64,000 bases of DNA from Lachnospiraceae bacterium (GTDB taxonomy: Bacteria > Bacillota > Clostridia > Lachnospirales > Lachnospiraceae), in assembly GCA_017527205.1 (NCBI GenBank), contig JAFXQK010000078.1, positions 108,108 through 172,107 of the forward strand. The letters run 5' to 3'. Below the pieces are notes generated by a model, which was not told the DNA's origin, searched no databases, and was given only the letters and a program-made list of their open reading frames with translations. Of the stretch, positions 1 through 8,589 are shown piece by piece. Within the stretch, counting starts at the first letter, position 1. The number at the start of each line of letters is the position of its first letter. The translations under genes and the position numbers were made by a program.

Positions 1-763
1 TGGGAATGTACCGCGTTCCCTTTGCATTAAAGAATTTTGCAGCAGCAACCAGCATTGCCAAGCCACTCGATCTCTGATACAGAAAGAAAAGACCTGCAAT
101 CACGGCAAGACACGTCACCAATGCGGGACGCAACATCTTCTTTACCGTATAGGAAATGTTTCCCAACAGATAAAAGAGAAGCTGCATCAGCGTGGAAAAG
201 AAGTTCAAAATACAAAATCCCAGGATCAGTGCCAAGGCAGCCCATATATTTAATCCAAGGTTTAATACAAGGTTTGGCAACTGGAACATTAAATAGAGAC
301 CCAGAACAAGCATCTGCCCCAGCTGATTTGCAATACGAAACATCATGACTGACTGCGGTTTTAGCGGCGATGGGAATAAGAGATTGACGTCCGCCGGCAG
401 GAAAAGTCTGCCCGCATTTTTATCTGCATTGACAATGGAGAGAACCAAAATGATAATTACCAAGCCGGCGGCAATCAGTTCAATGAAACTAGCATATCCA
501 ATTTCATCCCGTATCATGATCTTAAATGCCGATTCCGGTTTTTCTTCCTGTGCGTCCTCATCCTCGTCCGTCTGATCCACCTGCTCCGTAATTTCCGTTT
601 CCGCCTGATTCTTCTCAGCCAGATTCGAGATGGTGACTGCAAGAATTCCAATGCCTGCACCGACCACGAAACAAATCAGAATGAACGCAATGACCCAAGA
701 CTTAAAAAGCTTTTTCAATTGATTCCAAAAGGAATGTACGGCATAGTACAAAAACATCCTCAT
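1..763 (-). CDS. ABC-2 type transporter permease (partial, runs off left edge)
   Basis: Reading leftwards from ATG 763 the frame stays open to base 1, so the C-terminus is missing. The protein starts with a basic stretch and a membrane segment at about residues 22-44, then a strongly acidic linker (about 55-75, many E/D/Q), then further hydrophobic segments, as in ABC-2 family permeases. The start has a GGAG ribosome site and lies 5 bases after the stop of the ATPase gene at 769, so the two form an operon and very likely one exporter. Substrate cannot be told. The family assignment rests on membrane topology and on the neighbour; no diagnostic motif is visible. Confidence 0.7.
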   Translation of the reverse strand, partial: MRMFLYYAVHSFWNQLKKLFKSWVIAFILICFVVGAGIGILAVTISNLAEKNQAETEITEQVDQTDEDEDAQEEKPESAFKIMIRDEIGYASFIELIAAGLVIIILVLSIVNADKNAGRLFLPADVNLLFPSPLKPQSVMMFRIANQLGQMLVLGLYLMFQLPNLVLNLGLNIWAALALILGFCILNFFSTLMQLLFYLLGNISYTVKKMLRPALVTCLAVIAGLFFLYQRSSGLAMLVAAAKFFNAKGTRYIP

Positions 764-768
764 ACCGA

Positions 769-1515
769 TCACTCCTTTCCGGGCTTTTCAGCTTCCGTAT
801 GCTGCATGTCTTCCTGCTTTACGCCTTCCGTCACGTCGAAGAAGAGCTGTTCCAGCGTTCTTCCATCCTTTTCCAGTTCCTCTCTGGTGACGTTCGCCTT
901 GATCTGACCTGTCTGCATAATCAGTGCCCTGTCCCAAAGCATGTCGACACTGTCAATAATGTGCGTACTGACAAGAAGCGTCTTTCCATCCCTTCTCATC
1001 TCTTCAAACATGTCCTTTAACTGCTTGATCGCATGCGGATCCAAACCAATCATGGGCTCGTCCAAAAGCACCATCTTGGGCTCCGTCATAAGCCCAAGGC
1101 AAAGATTCAGCTTCTGCTGCATGCCCTTGGAAAGCTCATCGCCAAACTTTTTCTTTTTATCAGAAAGTTCAAAGCGCTCCAGCAGCGCATCGGCCTTCTC
1201 CTTATAATTCGTCATTCGATAAGCCCTGGCCAAAAATTCCATATGCTCGGAGACTGTCAAATTCGGATACAGTGCGGGCATCTCAGGGATGTAACCCAAT
1301 AGCTTTCTGGCATCCGTCGTCTTATTGGGAAAACCGCCAACGGTAATTTGTCCTTCATACTTTAAAAACCCAATGATGGATTTCATGATGGTACTCTTTC
1401 CCGCGCCGTTCGGTCCCAAAAGAACCGTAACGCTTCCGGGATCCAAATGAAAATCCACGTCGTTGCATGCCAGTAATTTACCATACTTCTTTGTTACGTG
1501 AGATACGTTTAGCAT
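769..1515 (-). CDS. ABC transporter ATP-binding protein
   Basis: Cytoplasmic nucleotide-binding subunit, 248 aa, expected to power the permease encoded just downstream. Visible motifs in order: Walker A GPNGAGKS (about residue 35), signature LSKGMQQK (about 132), Walker B VLLDEPMIGLDP (about 152) and the switch histidine in VSTH (about 187). This is the complete set for an active ABC ATPase of the ABC-2/CcmA-like group. I place the start at ATG 1515, which is preceded by GAGG at the right distance and begins directly with the conserved first strand (LNVSHVTKKYGK); a longer frame upstream to 1599 has no family resemblance. Substrate unknown. Confidence 0.9.
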   Translation of the reverse strand: MLNVSHVTKKYGKLLACNDVDFHLDPGSVTVLLGPNGAGKSTIMKSIIGFLKYEGQITVGGFPNKTTDARKLLGYIPEMPALYPNLTVSEHMEFLARAYRMTNYKEKADALLERFELSDKKKKFGDELSKGMQQKLNLCLGLMTEPKMVLLDEPMIGLDPHAIKQLKDMFEEMRRDGKTLLVSTHIIDSVDMLWDRALIMQTGQIKANVTREELEKDGRTLEQLFFDVTEGVKQEDMQHTEAEKPGKE

Positions 1516-1861
1516 AACCTTTTCCTCTTTCCTTAAAACTATTTTGTTAAGTTTCCCAGTTCCGAGCCAATCATAACACCCTCCGCATTTTCCAGACAAA
1601 GTTTGTCGTAAAAGGCTCTAAAGCTGTCGCGAACTGTCTTTTTCACGCAAGCCCTGATAGCATCATAACATAAAGCAGTTTCCAATGAAAGGAAAAAAAT
1701 TGCACTTCCAAACATCCTATCGTGCATCTATTTCTACGTAAACAACTGAATAATTTTTTCATTATGACTATTCAGGCCATTATTTTTATGTTATACTAAG
1801 AACAGATGTAGTGATCTACTTTCCGCACTACTTCTTAAGTATATAGAAAGGGACTAACGTC
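1516..1861. other. Intergenic region between divergent genes
   Basis: 346 bases separating the divergent ABC transporter and CYTH genes. A TATACT -10-like hexamer at 1792-1797 points towards the CYTH gene, but I see no convincing -35 at 16-18 bases. No RNA gene, hairpin or repeat was recognised. Confidence 0.4.
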
Positions 1862-2371
1862 GTGGAAATAGAACGCAAATTTTTACTGAAAAGACTTCCT
1901 GACAATCTCGAATCCTATCCCTGTCATCACATTGAGCAGGCTTATCTTTGTGTAGACCCCGTTGTGCGCGTCCGCAAAGAGGATGACGATTATTATATGA
2001 CCTATAAGGGAAAAGGCATGATGGCTCGCGAGGAGTATAACCTTGACCTGACGGAGGAGGCTTATTATCATCTCCGCGCCAAGGCAGACGGACACGTCAT
2101 CTCCAAAAAGCGTTACCTGATTCCATTAAAGAATCCCGGCTTCAAGGACGGTTTTCCAAAGCCTCCCGCTGATTATACCCTGACGATTGAAATCGACGTC
2201 TTTGAGGGTGATTTTACCGATCTGATCATTGCAGAGGTAGAATTTGGCAGCACGGATGCTGCAGAGGCCTTTGTTCCGCCGGATTGGTTTTTGGACGACG
2301 TCACCTATTGCAAGGAGTACCATAATTCTTACATGGCGATGATGTTGCCCAGCAACCTCCCAACATCTTAA
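1862..2371 (+). CDS. CYTH domain protein (triphosphate tunnel metalloenzyme-like)
   Basis: 169 aa. The N-terminus carries the hallmark EIERKFLL motif of the CYTH superfamily, followed by RVRKE, TYKGKG and EIDVFEG segments with the alternating charged residues that line the triphosphate tunnel. Family members hydrolyse inorganic triphosphate or thiamine triphosphate, or act as adenylate cyclases; bacterial stand-alone ones are mostly tripolyphosphatases, so that is the default guess. The start is GTG 1862, which places the EIERKFLL motif at residue 2 as usual in the family. A hairpin terminator follows the stop. Length is normal for a single-domain CYTH protein. Confidence 0.85.
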   Translation: MEIERKFLLKRLPDNLESYPCHHIEQAYLCVDPVVRVRKEDDDYYMTYKGKGMMAREEYNLDLTEEAYYHLRAKADGHVISKKRYLIPLKNPGFKDGFPKPPADYTLTIEIDVFEGDFTDLIIAEVEFGSTDAAEAFVPPDWFLDDVTYCKEYHNSYMAMMLPSNLPTS

Positions 2372-2406
2372 GCACCATCCATTTTTATCCATTATCTCAA
2401 TAACAA

Positions 2407-2433
2407 CCCCTGCCGTGAAGGCAGGGGCTTTTC
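2407..2433 (+). terminator. Intrinsic terminator after CYTH gene
   Basis: Eight-base perfect stem CCCCTGCC / GGCAGGGG with a short GTGAA-type loop, followed by CTTTTC. It lies between the convergent CYTH (+) and malQ (-) genes. Confidence 0.85.
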
Positions 2434-2436
2434 GTA

Positions 2437-3978
2437 TCAATGATCCTTCAATCTTCCATAGGTTCTTGTCAGGTTGTAAATCTTCCGTGCCAGTTCCTCC
2501 GTGCAATCACCCTTGCTCATGCGCCACTTCCAGTTATCCCCCAACGTGGAAGGCATATTAATTCTTGCCTCATTTCCAAGCTCGAGATAATCCTGCAAGG
2601 GAATGATCGCCGTGTCCGCTACGCTGGAAATGGCCGCGCGAATCATGGCCCAGAGCAGTTCCTTCTCCTCGGTACAATTTAGATAATCCATCAGAAAGGC
2701 ATTCTGCTCCTTGCTTCTGTTGCGGATCCATCCAAGCGTTGTCTCATTGTCATGCGTACCCGTGTAAACCACGCAATTTCTCTCGTAATTGTAAGGAAGG
2801 TACATGCCCTCTCCGTCAGGTCCCTCGTCAAATGCAAATTGCAAAACCTTCATGCCGGGGTAATCCGTCTCCTCCAGCAGGCGGAATACGCCCTCCGTCA
2901 AAACGCCGAGATCCTCTGCAATCACCTTCTTGTCAGCCAGCTTTCCCCGTCTGCCCGTACCTTTATTGCTTCTGTCCGCCATTTTTCTCGTCAGGATCTC
3001 AAAGAGCTCCGCTCCGGGTCCCTTTTCCCAATGTCCTCCGGCGGCAGTCTGTGCACCGTAGGGTACAAACCAGTACTCATCAAATCCGCGGAAATGATCC
3101 AAGCGGACAATGTCATACAGATTATAGCAATAATTCAGGCGCTGATACCACCAAGCATAATTGGTCACCTTATGAAAATCCCAGCGATACAAGGGATTTC
3201 CCCAAAGCTGGCCCGTTGCGGAAAAGGCATCTGGAGGACAACCGGCAACACCAACCGGTCTTCCATCCTCATCAATCTGGAACAGTTCAGGATGCGACCA
3301 AACGTCCGCGCTGTCGGATGCAACATAGATGGGAATGTCACCAATGATTTCGATTCCGGCACGATTTGCATAGAGCTTTAGTGCCTTCCACTGCTTGCTG
3401 AACTCATATTGCTGAAACTTATAACAGCGAATTTCATCTGCCAACTGTCTTTGATACTGCGCCATCGTCAGAGGCTTACGCAGGCGAAGGCCCTCCTCCC
3501 AATCCATAAAGCCCTTTCCCGGGAAGGCATCCTTCAATGCCATAAACATGGCATAATCGTCCAGCCAGAAGGAATTCTTTTTAATGAATTCCAAATAATC
3601 CTTCTGCGTCTCCAGGCCCTTCTTAATTGCTCTCTCCCATGCCTTCTTAAACAGGGGGAAACGACCGTTATAGAGCTTTCCATAGTCAATATAATTGGGA
3701 TGATCGCCGAAATCAACTGCGTCACATTCCTCTTTCGTCAAAAAGCCTTCCTTAACCAATGTCTCCAAATCAATGAAATATGGATTTCCTGCAAACGTGG
3801 AAAAGGCTTGGTAGGGAGAAGCGCCATAGCCCGTGGGGCCAAGCGGCAAAATCTGCCAAAGCTTTTGTCCTGCCTTCTTCAAAAAATCAACAAATGCGTA
3901 GCTCTCCTTGCCAAAGGTGCCAATGCCGTACTCTGACGGCAGACTGGAGATCGGCATTAAAATGCCTTGTTTTCTCAT
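2437..3978 (-). CDS. malQ: 4-alpha-glucanotransferase (amylomaltase), GH77
   Basis: 513 aa, the usual size of bacterial amylomaltase. It transfers maltosyl/maltodextrinyl units between alpha-1,4-glucans in the cytoplasm, in maltodextrin and glycogen turnover. Seen in the sequence: N-terminal SLPSEYGIGTFG, the active-site neighbourhood RLDHFRGF (nucleophile Asp), VIAEDLG (acid/base Glu) and YTGTHDNET (transition-state Asp). The start ATG 3978 has AGGAGGAAGG upstream. It begins 22 bases after the stop of the diguanylate cyclase gene at 4001, so it appears to be the last gene of an operon with two GGDEF proteins, an unusual pairing that hints at signal-linked glucan metabolism. Confidence 0.95.
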   Translation of the reverse strand: MRKQGILMPISSLPSEYGIGTFGKESYAFVDFLKKAGQKLWQILPLGPTGYGASPYQAFSTFAGNPYFIDLETLVKEGFLTKEECDAVDFGDHPNYIDYGKLYNGRFPLFKKAWERAIKKGLETQKDYLEFIKKNSFWLDDYAMFMALKDAFPGKGFMDWEEGLRLRKPLTMAQYQRQLADEIRCYKFQQYEFSKQWKALKLYANRAGIEIIGDIPIYVASDSADVWSHPELFQIDEDGRPVGVAGCPPDAFSATGQLWGNPLYRWDFHKVTNYAWWYQRLNYCYNLYDIVRLDHFRGFDEYWFVPYGAQTAAGGHWEKGPGAELFEILTRKMADRSNKGTGRRGKLADKKVIAEDLGVLTEGVFRLLEETDYPGMKVLQFAFDEGPDGEGMYLPYNYERNCVVYTGTHDNETTLGWIRNRSKEQNAFLMDYLNCTEEKELLWAMIRAAISSVADTAIIPLQDYLELGNEARINMPSTLGDNWKWRMSKGDCTEELARKIYNLTRTYGRLKDH

Positions 3979-4000
3979 GATAGATCCTTCCTCCTAAAGC

Positions 4001-5626
4001 TTACTGTTTTTTCATTTCTTCTTTATTCTGATACATCAACTGATCCGCACGCTTTGCCGTCGCGTTCAAGTCGAAGTCAATACGATTGTCATATCTCGCA
4101 TATCCGCAAGCGATTCCGATCTTGATGATCTCACTCTTTTTATTATATTCCTCCACCATTCTTTCCATGTTGAGCAACTGTTCCCTGCAGGCTGCCTTTC
4201 CTCCCTTGGGAATCAGACAGTAGAACTCGTCTCCGCCCATGCGGTACACGCTTCCAATGGTTCCGAAGGTATTGCGGATGATCTCCGCACTGTCACAGAT
4301 ATATTTATCTCCCATCTCATGTCCCAGATGATCGTTGCAATACTTCAAATTGTTCAAGTCCAGTACAACCACGACATAATTATCAGGCTCTACCGCATAG
4401 GGATCCGTATCCACGATAAAGGCTGCACGGTTAAAGGTTCCCGTCAATTTATCATGATATGCAAGCATCTCCATACTATGCGCGCCCTTGCCCGCAACAA
4501 TCAAGGCGCCGGACTCCTTAAACAAATTCACGCCCAGGGCAACGGCGTACAGCAAAAATCCCAAAATAACAAATGAGGACACGTATTTGCCATGACTAAA
4601 ATGATAAGTTGCCATATCCATACAAACGCCAAGGACAACTACCGTCATGCCGAGCAGATTTCTTCTTAGTTTGGCACTCCAGCCGTTTCTCCTCCACTCT
4701 CTGGCAGTCATATACAGAATGGTCAGAATCGCAAAGACGATGGTCAAAAGAATCGGCAGCAGAATCTGCCGAAAATCCAGCAGATTAAAAAACTGCAAAA
4801 ACAGTGCCAGCCCCATCACGCCAATGCTCACCCAACAGGGAACATACCAAATGATAAAATCCCGCGTCGTATAGAGATCCTTTAGGAAAAGCACAAAGGG
4901 AACTACCAACATCATCAAGGCGATAAACGGCAATAAGGAGAAAACCGGCAGTCCGTGGAACAGCATCTTTGCAAGCTCCGTATCCGAAACGCGCCACAGA
5001 CCCACCAAGAGCTGAAGAACGCCAAGCAGGACTAAATCCTTGTCCACCTCCGAGTTCTTTCGGTTATAAAATACGTACCAACACATAATGGAACCCGCAG
5101 AGATCAAAATCAGACTGACAATGACGATAAGAATCTCCTTCGCCAGAATTTGCAAAACAATGCTTCCCTTTTCTCCCAGATAAAAATCCGGAAGTCCATA
5201 GAATTTATCCTTGTATACCGGTGTCAAAACCACGTAAAGATCCGCACCATTCATGTCCTCCGTCAGCAAAACGTCATTCCAGACACAGCCCGGCGTCTTC
5301 GCAAATGAATTCTTCGGAGAGGGCGTCATGGAGTACACGCGAGCCGCCCCATGGTATATCTCAACGGTCTGATGAATGGTATAAAACATGAGGTGACAAT
5401 ATTTCCCCGTCACGCCATCCACGTGAACCCTACCCTTCCAGCCTTTTTCCAAAATCAGCTCCTCGTCCGCCTGCTTTCCTTCACTGGCCACGGGTTCAAT
5501 CACTTCCATCCCCATCTTGGGCTCTTCCGTCGTAATGCTGACCCGATACCGCAGAAAATAATACACAAGAAGCGCAAACAGGGCAAGGCAGATCAATATA
5601 TAGGTTTTTCGAATGACCTTTTCCAT
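4001..5626 (-). CDS. Membrane diguanylate cyclase with 7TM-type sensor region
   Basis: 541 aa. Predicted layout: one membrane helix (about 8-26), an extracellular domain (about 27-165), seven hydrophobic helices (about 167-375), then a GGDEF domain (about 385-541). This resembles 7TMR-DISM type receptors. The GGDEF motif is intact in YRMGGDEF, and DLNNLKYCND holds the metal- and substrate-binding residues, so the enzyme should make cyclic di-GMP from GTP. The positions where an inhibitory RxxD site would sit read GTIG, so product feedback inhibition is not expected. It starts 14 bases after an equally long paralogue (5641-7266) and precedes malQ. The signal sensed is unknown. Confidence 0.88.
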   Translation of the reverse strand: MEKVIRKTYILICLALFALLVYYFLRYRVSITTEEPKMGMEVIEPVASEGKQADEELILEKGWKGRVHVDGVTGKYCHLMFYTIHQTVEIYHGAARVYSMTPSPKNSFAKTPGCVWNDVLLTEDMNGADLYVVLTPVYKDKFYGLPDFYLGEKGSIVLQILAKEILIVIVSLILISAGSIMCWYVFYNRKNSEVDKDLVLLGVLQLLVGLWRVSDTELAKMLFHGLPVFSLLPFIALMMLVVPFVLFLKDLYTTRDFIIWYVPCWVSIGVMGLALFLQFFNLLDFRQILLPILLTIVFAILTILYMTAREWRRNGWSAKLRRNLLGMTVVVLGVCMDMATYHFSHGKYVSSFVILGFLLYAVALGVNLFKESGALIVAGKGAHSMEMLAYHDKLTGTFNRAAFIVDTDPYAVEPDNYVVVVLDLNNLKYCNDHLGHEMGDKYICDSAEIIRNTFGTIGSVYRMGGDEFYCLIPKGGKAACREQLLNMERMVEEYNKKSEIIKIGIACGYARYDNRIDFDLNATAKRADQLMYQNKEEMKKQ

Positions 5627-5640
5627 ATGCTTCTCCCCCG

Positions 5641-7266
5641 CTACACTCCCTGCTGCTTCATGCGGAACTTTTCTTCATACATCATCTTGTCAGCCCTGCG
5701 GATGGTCGCATGTACGTCCGCATCCTCTGCAGCGTCAAACAGCGCGAATCCACAGGCGATGCCCATATGAATGTCATCGCTGTTTTTATTAAACTCCGCA
5801 ACGCGGTCCTGCATCCTCTTTGTCCGCTTTGCGCAGTCCTCCACGGTATCATCCATCAGAATCGCACCAAATTCATCTCCTCCGAGCCGATAACATCTTC
5901 CGTGCTCGCCAAAGCAATCCATGATGATCTTAGCGGCCTCCTTAATGTAGACGTCTCCCTTGTCATGGCCCAGCTCATCATTACATTTTTTCAGGTTGTT
6001 AAGGTCAAACGCAACCAAAATGCATTTCTTTAGGTCAAACTCACTGCCAGAAAGGAAATCTATGTACGCCGCGCGATTGTAAAAGCCCGTCAGAGCGTCA
6101 TGATACGCCAGCTTCTTATACTGTCTGGCCTGCATTCCGACCTCCATGCTTTGTCTGGAAACCTGCATTCTCTTAAAAATCAGGAACAGAAGGAACAGAA
6201 GGAACAGGAACATGCTGACAGGGAAGCGCGTAATGCCACTTGTTGCAATAAACGTATAAACGTCAAGTCCCGTCCACAATATTCCCAACAGCGTACAAGC
6301 CAGGCCCGCCTTTGCGTCCTTGTCAAATCCGTTCTCCCTGACATACCGCAGGATGCCGATAAAGGCACATAAAAAGCTAAAAACAAGACACAGCATGGGA
6401 ATCCAAACCGTCTCGCGAAAATCCGCAATACCGAAAAACTGCATGGCAAAGCAGACAAAAATTCCCAGCATGGAAACGGCTTCCGGTAAAATCCAGATTC
6501 TGGATTTATAGGTGCTAAGCATGTCAAAAATAACCTTCATGATCATGAGCGGCAAAAACAGAATCGCAATGAACGGCAACACTGAAAGCACCGGAAGATC
6601 CTTGGAAAAAAGTGCCATAAAATCGCTGTCCAGCACCTTCCATACGCCAATGGTAGTGGTAAAGGCCGAATGCGTCAGCGCTACCGACATGTTCTCTTCC
6701 TGCTTGCCATTGACAAGCGCCGCTAAAATCTGCAGGATGCCAATCAAAATGACAATGCCGCAAAGCGACAGAATCGGCAGATTCGAGAACAAAATGACCT
6801 TAAAAATCTGATACCCGTTTCCCAGCATCAGCTCCGGGATTTTATTTACGCCCTCATAGACCGGCATCAGTTCAATCTTGACGATCCGCCCGTTGTCTTC
6901 ATCGCGAAACACCACTTCATTATAAATGACTCCGGGGCTCTTCGGCATAAAAATACCGCCCTTGGACTGCATCTGATAAACGACTTCAGTACCCAAATAG
7001 ACGGTCACGTTTTGATGGGCCGTCAAAAATAACAAGGTATTAAAATCTGACCGAATATCCTTCAGCCGAAAAGAGAGTACCGTTTTTTCGCCCAGCGGTG
7101 CCGTTTCATCCTTCACCGTGGACGTGACATACTCCGTAATTTCCCCATATCCCGTCAGATCCATTTTTCTCTGGACACTCAGACGAAGATTGAAAAGACC
7201 ATATAAGAACAAGAATAAAAAAAGGATTCCAATCAGGCAATAAGCCCTCAAAATCAGCTTTTTCAT
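5641..7266 (-). CDS. Membrane diguanylate cyclase with 7TM-type sensor region, paralogue
   Basis: 541 aa, exactly the length of its downstream neighbour and with the same plan: N-terminal helix, extracellular domain (about 30-185), seven membrane helices, C-terminal GGDEF domain. Motifs DLNNLKKCND and YRLGGDEF are intact; the RxxD inhibitory site is absent (GEHG in its place). Start chosen at ATG 7266 because AAAGGGG lies just upstream and the membrane segment follows immediately; a longer frame to 7299 would add 11 residues upstream of the ribosome site. The pair looks like a tandem duplication that has diverged in the sensor part, so the two may read different ligands into the same cyclic di-GMP pool. 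Confidence 0.88.
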   Translation of the reverse strand: MKKLILRAYCLIGILFLFLFLYGLFNLRLSVQRKMDLTGYGEITEYVTSTVKDETAPLGEKTVLSFRLKDIRSDFNTLLFLTAHQNVTVYLGTEVVYQMQSKGGIFMPKSPGVIYNEVVFRDEDNGRIVKIELMPVYEGVNKIPELMLGNGYQIFKVILFSNLPILSLCGIVILIGILQILAALVNGKQEENMSVALTHSAFTTTIGVWKVLDSDFMALFSKDLPVLSVLPFIAILFLPLMIMKVIFDMLSTYKSRIWILPEAVSMLGIFVCFAMQFFGIADFRETVWIPMLCLVFSFLCAFIGILRYVRENGFDKDAKAGLACTLLGILWTGLDVYTFIATSGITRFPVSMFLFLLFLLFLIFKRMQVSRQSMEVGMQARQYKKLAYHDALTGFYNRAAYIDFLSGSEFDLKKCILVAFDLNNLKKCNDELGHDKGDVYIKEAAKIIMDCFGEHGRCYRLGGDEFGAILMDDTVEDCAKRTKRMQDRVAEFNKNSDDIHMGIACGFALFDAAEDADVHATIRRADKMMYEEKFRMKQQGV

Positions 7267-7282
7267 GCCAACCCCTTTATGC

Positions 7283-7327
7283 AAAAAAATAATAGGCATG
7301 GAATATGTACAAAATACATGCCTATTA
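7283..7327 (-). terminator. Intrinsic terminator after the cation antiporter gene
   Basis: On the minus strand an 11-base perfect stem TAATAGGCATG / CATGCCTATTA with 16-base loop is followed by seven T. It terminates transcripts from the antiporter gene (stop at 7380) and overlaps the promoter of the next operon. Confidence 0.8.
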
Positions 7328-7352
7328 TATCACTTTATTATTCAATTTGCAA
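7324..7352 (-). promoter_or_regulatory. Promoter of the diguanylate cyclase-malQ operon
   Basis: Minus-strand TTGCAA (7352-7347), 17-base spacer, TATAAT (7329-7324). It lies 58 bases before the start of the first cyclase gene. The -10 overlaps the outer arm of the terminator hairpin at 7290-7327. Confidence 0.75.
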
Positions 7353-7379
7353 GTCGCGCCTGCCCGATTAAGGTTAACT

Positions 7380-8342
7380 TCAAAACAACCCCTGTAAGAA
7401 ACTCGGCTGTAACAAATATATAAAATAGCCAGCATATGCAACCAGCATCAGGAAACCGCCAAGTCGTCCAAGCCTATGGTTTTTCACCACGCACAGGAAC
7501 AGAAGCACCGCCGAAGCGATTGCAGCGACGCTGTCTATGAAGAAGTTCGAAGCATAGGTCACGGGGGTAATCAGCGCCGTCGTACCTGCGACAAAAAGAA
7601 TGTTGAAAATATTGCTTCCAACAATGTTTCCCACGGCAATGTCCGGCTTTCCCTTGATTCCGGCCGTTACGCTGGTCACCAGCTCGGGCAGAGACGTGCC
7701 CAGGGCCACAATGGTAAGTCCGATAAAGCGCTCCTCCATGCCAAACGAAGCCGCAATGGCCGAAGCCGCATCAACGGTGAAATCACTGCCCTTGACAATC
7801 ATGACCGCGCCGACGATAATCATAAGAATCAGCAGCCAAATGGGCTTCTTCTTTTTATCCGTCTCCTCTTCCTCCGAAGCATTGCCGTTCTTTGCCATCT
7901 TCAGAAGATACAGAAGATATAAGATCATGAAGGCCCAAAGAATACCGCCCTCCAGACGATTTACAACATGATCCATAAGACCAAGCGCAGCCATCACGAC
8001 CGTAACCAGAATGGTAAACGGAATCTCATAACGCACCGTCGATTTTTGGACGGGAATGACGCAGATCACGGAGGTAAGACCAAGGATCACAAGCACGTTC
8101 AAAATATTACTTCCCAGCACGTTTCCAATCGTAATCGCCGCACTCCCCTTCATTGCTGCAGAAATACTGACTGCCGCCTCCGGCAGGGAGGTCCCCATGG
8201 CGACAATGGTAAGTCCAATGACCAGCTGGGGAATTCCAAGTCTGTCCGCAATGGAAGCCGCGCCGTCCACAAACCAATCCGCGCCCTTCATGAGCAAAAC
8301 AAAGCCTAACACCAACAAACCAATATTGATTGCTAATTGCAT
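7380..8342 (-). CDS. Calcium/sodium antiporter (CaCA family, YrbG-like)
   Basis: 320 aa integral membrane exchanger of the Ca2+:cation antiporter family, predicted to export Ca2+ in exchange for Na+ or H+. The two inverted alpha-repeats that form the ion site are clear: GLTIVAMGTSLPE at about 43-55 and GLTIVALGTSLPE at about 215-227, each with the G-S/T-x-P-E ion-coordinating signature. The halves are separated by a charged cytoplasmic loop with EEEETDKKKK, as in YrbG-type members. Start at ATG 8342 is preceded by GAGAGGA; the first helix then begins at once. It stands alone between two terminators. Confidence 0.92.
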   Translation of the reverse strand: MQLAINIGLLVLGFVLLMKGADWFVDGAASIADRLGIPQLVIGLTIVAMGTSLPEAAVSISAAMKGSAAITIGNVLGSNILNVLVILGLTSVICVIPVQKSTVRYEIPFTILVTVVMAALGLMDHVVNRLEGGILWAFMILYLLYLLKMAKNGNASEEEETDKKKKPIWLLILMIIVGAVMIVKGSDFTVDAASAIAASFGMEERFIGLTIVALGTSLPELVTSVTAGIKGKPDIAVGNIVGSNIFNILFVAGTTALITPVTYASNFFIDSVAAIASAVLLFLCVVKNHRLGRLGGFLMLVAYAGYFIYLLQPSFLQGLF

Positions 8343-8401
8343 AATATCTTCCTCTCTCACTCACAAAATCCGGCTGCCTTTGGCACCCGTTGCCATAAGA
8401 A

Positions 8402-8442
8402 ATGAAAAAGACTTTCAGCACTAATATAGTGCTAAAAGTCTT
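8402..8442 (-). terminator. Intrinsic terminator after the SNF2 helicase gene
   Basis: Minus strand: AAGACTTT, AGCACTA, ATA loop, TAGTGCT, AAAGTCTT (about 15 paired bases with one opposed mismatch) followed by a T-rich run. It closes the GH130-helicase transcript. Confidence 0.75.
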
Positions 8443-8589
8443 GTTCTTCGTCGTCTGTCGATGAAGCGTGCAACCACGACGAGTACCATCCAAAATGGAT
8501 TCAGAGCGTCGGGGTATGTTGATTGCACGGTTACAACTACTCCCTCTTAACTAATTGTACGATATCATGTTTATCTTACCTTGTCAAGG

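Noticed and set aside
2739..3381. Two plus-strand open frames of about 200 codons
   Set aside because: Both antisense to malQ, which is unmistakable.
7380..8342. Riboswitch or uptake role for the CaCA antiporter
   Set aside because: No conserved leader structure was recognised upstream; only a terminator of the previous gene is present.
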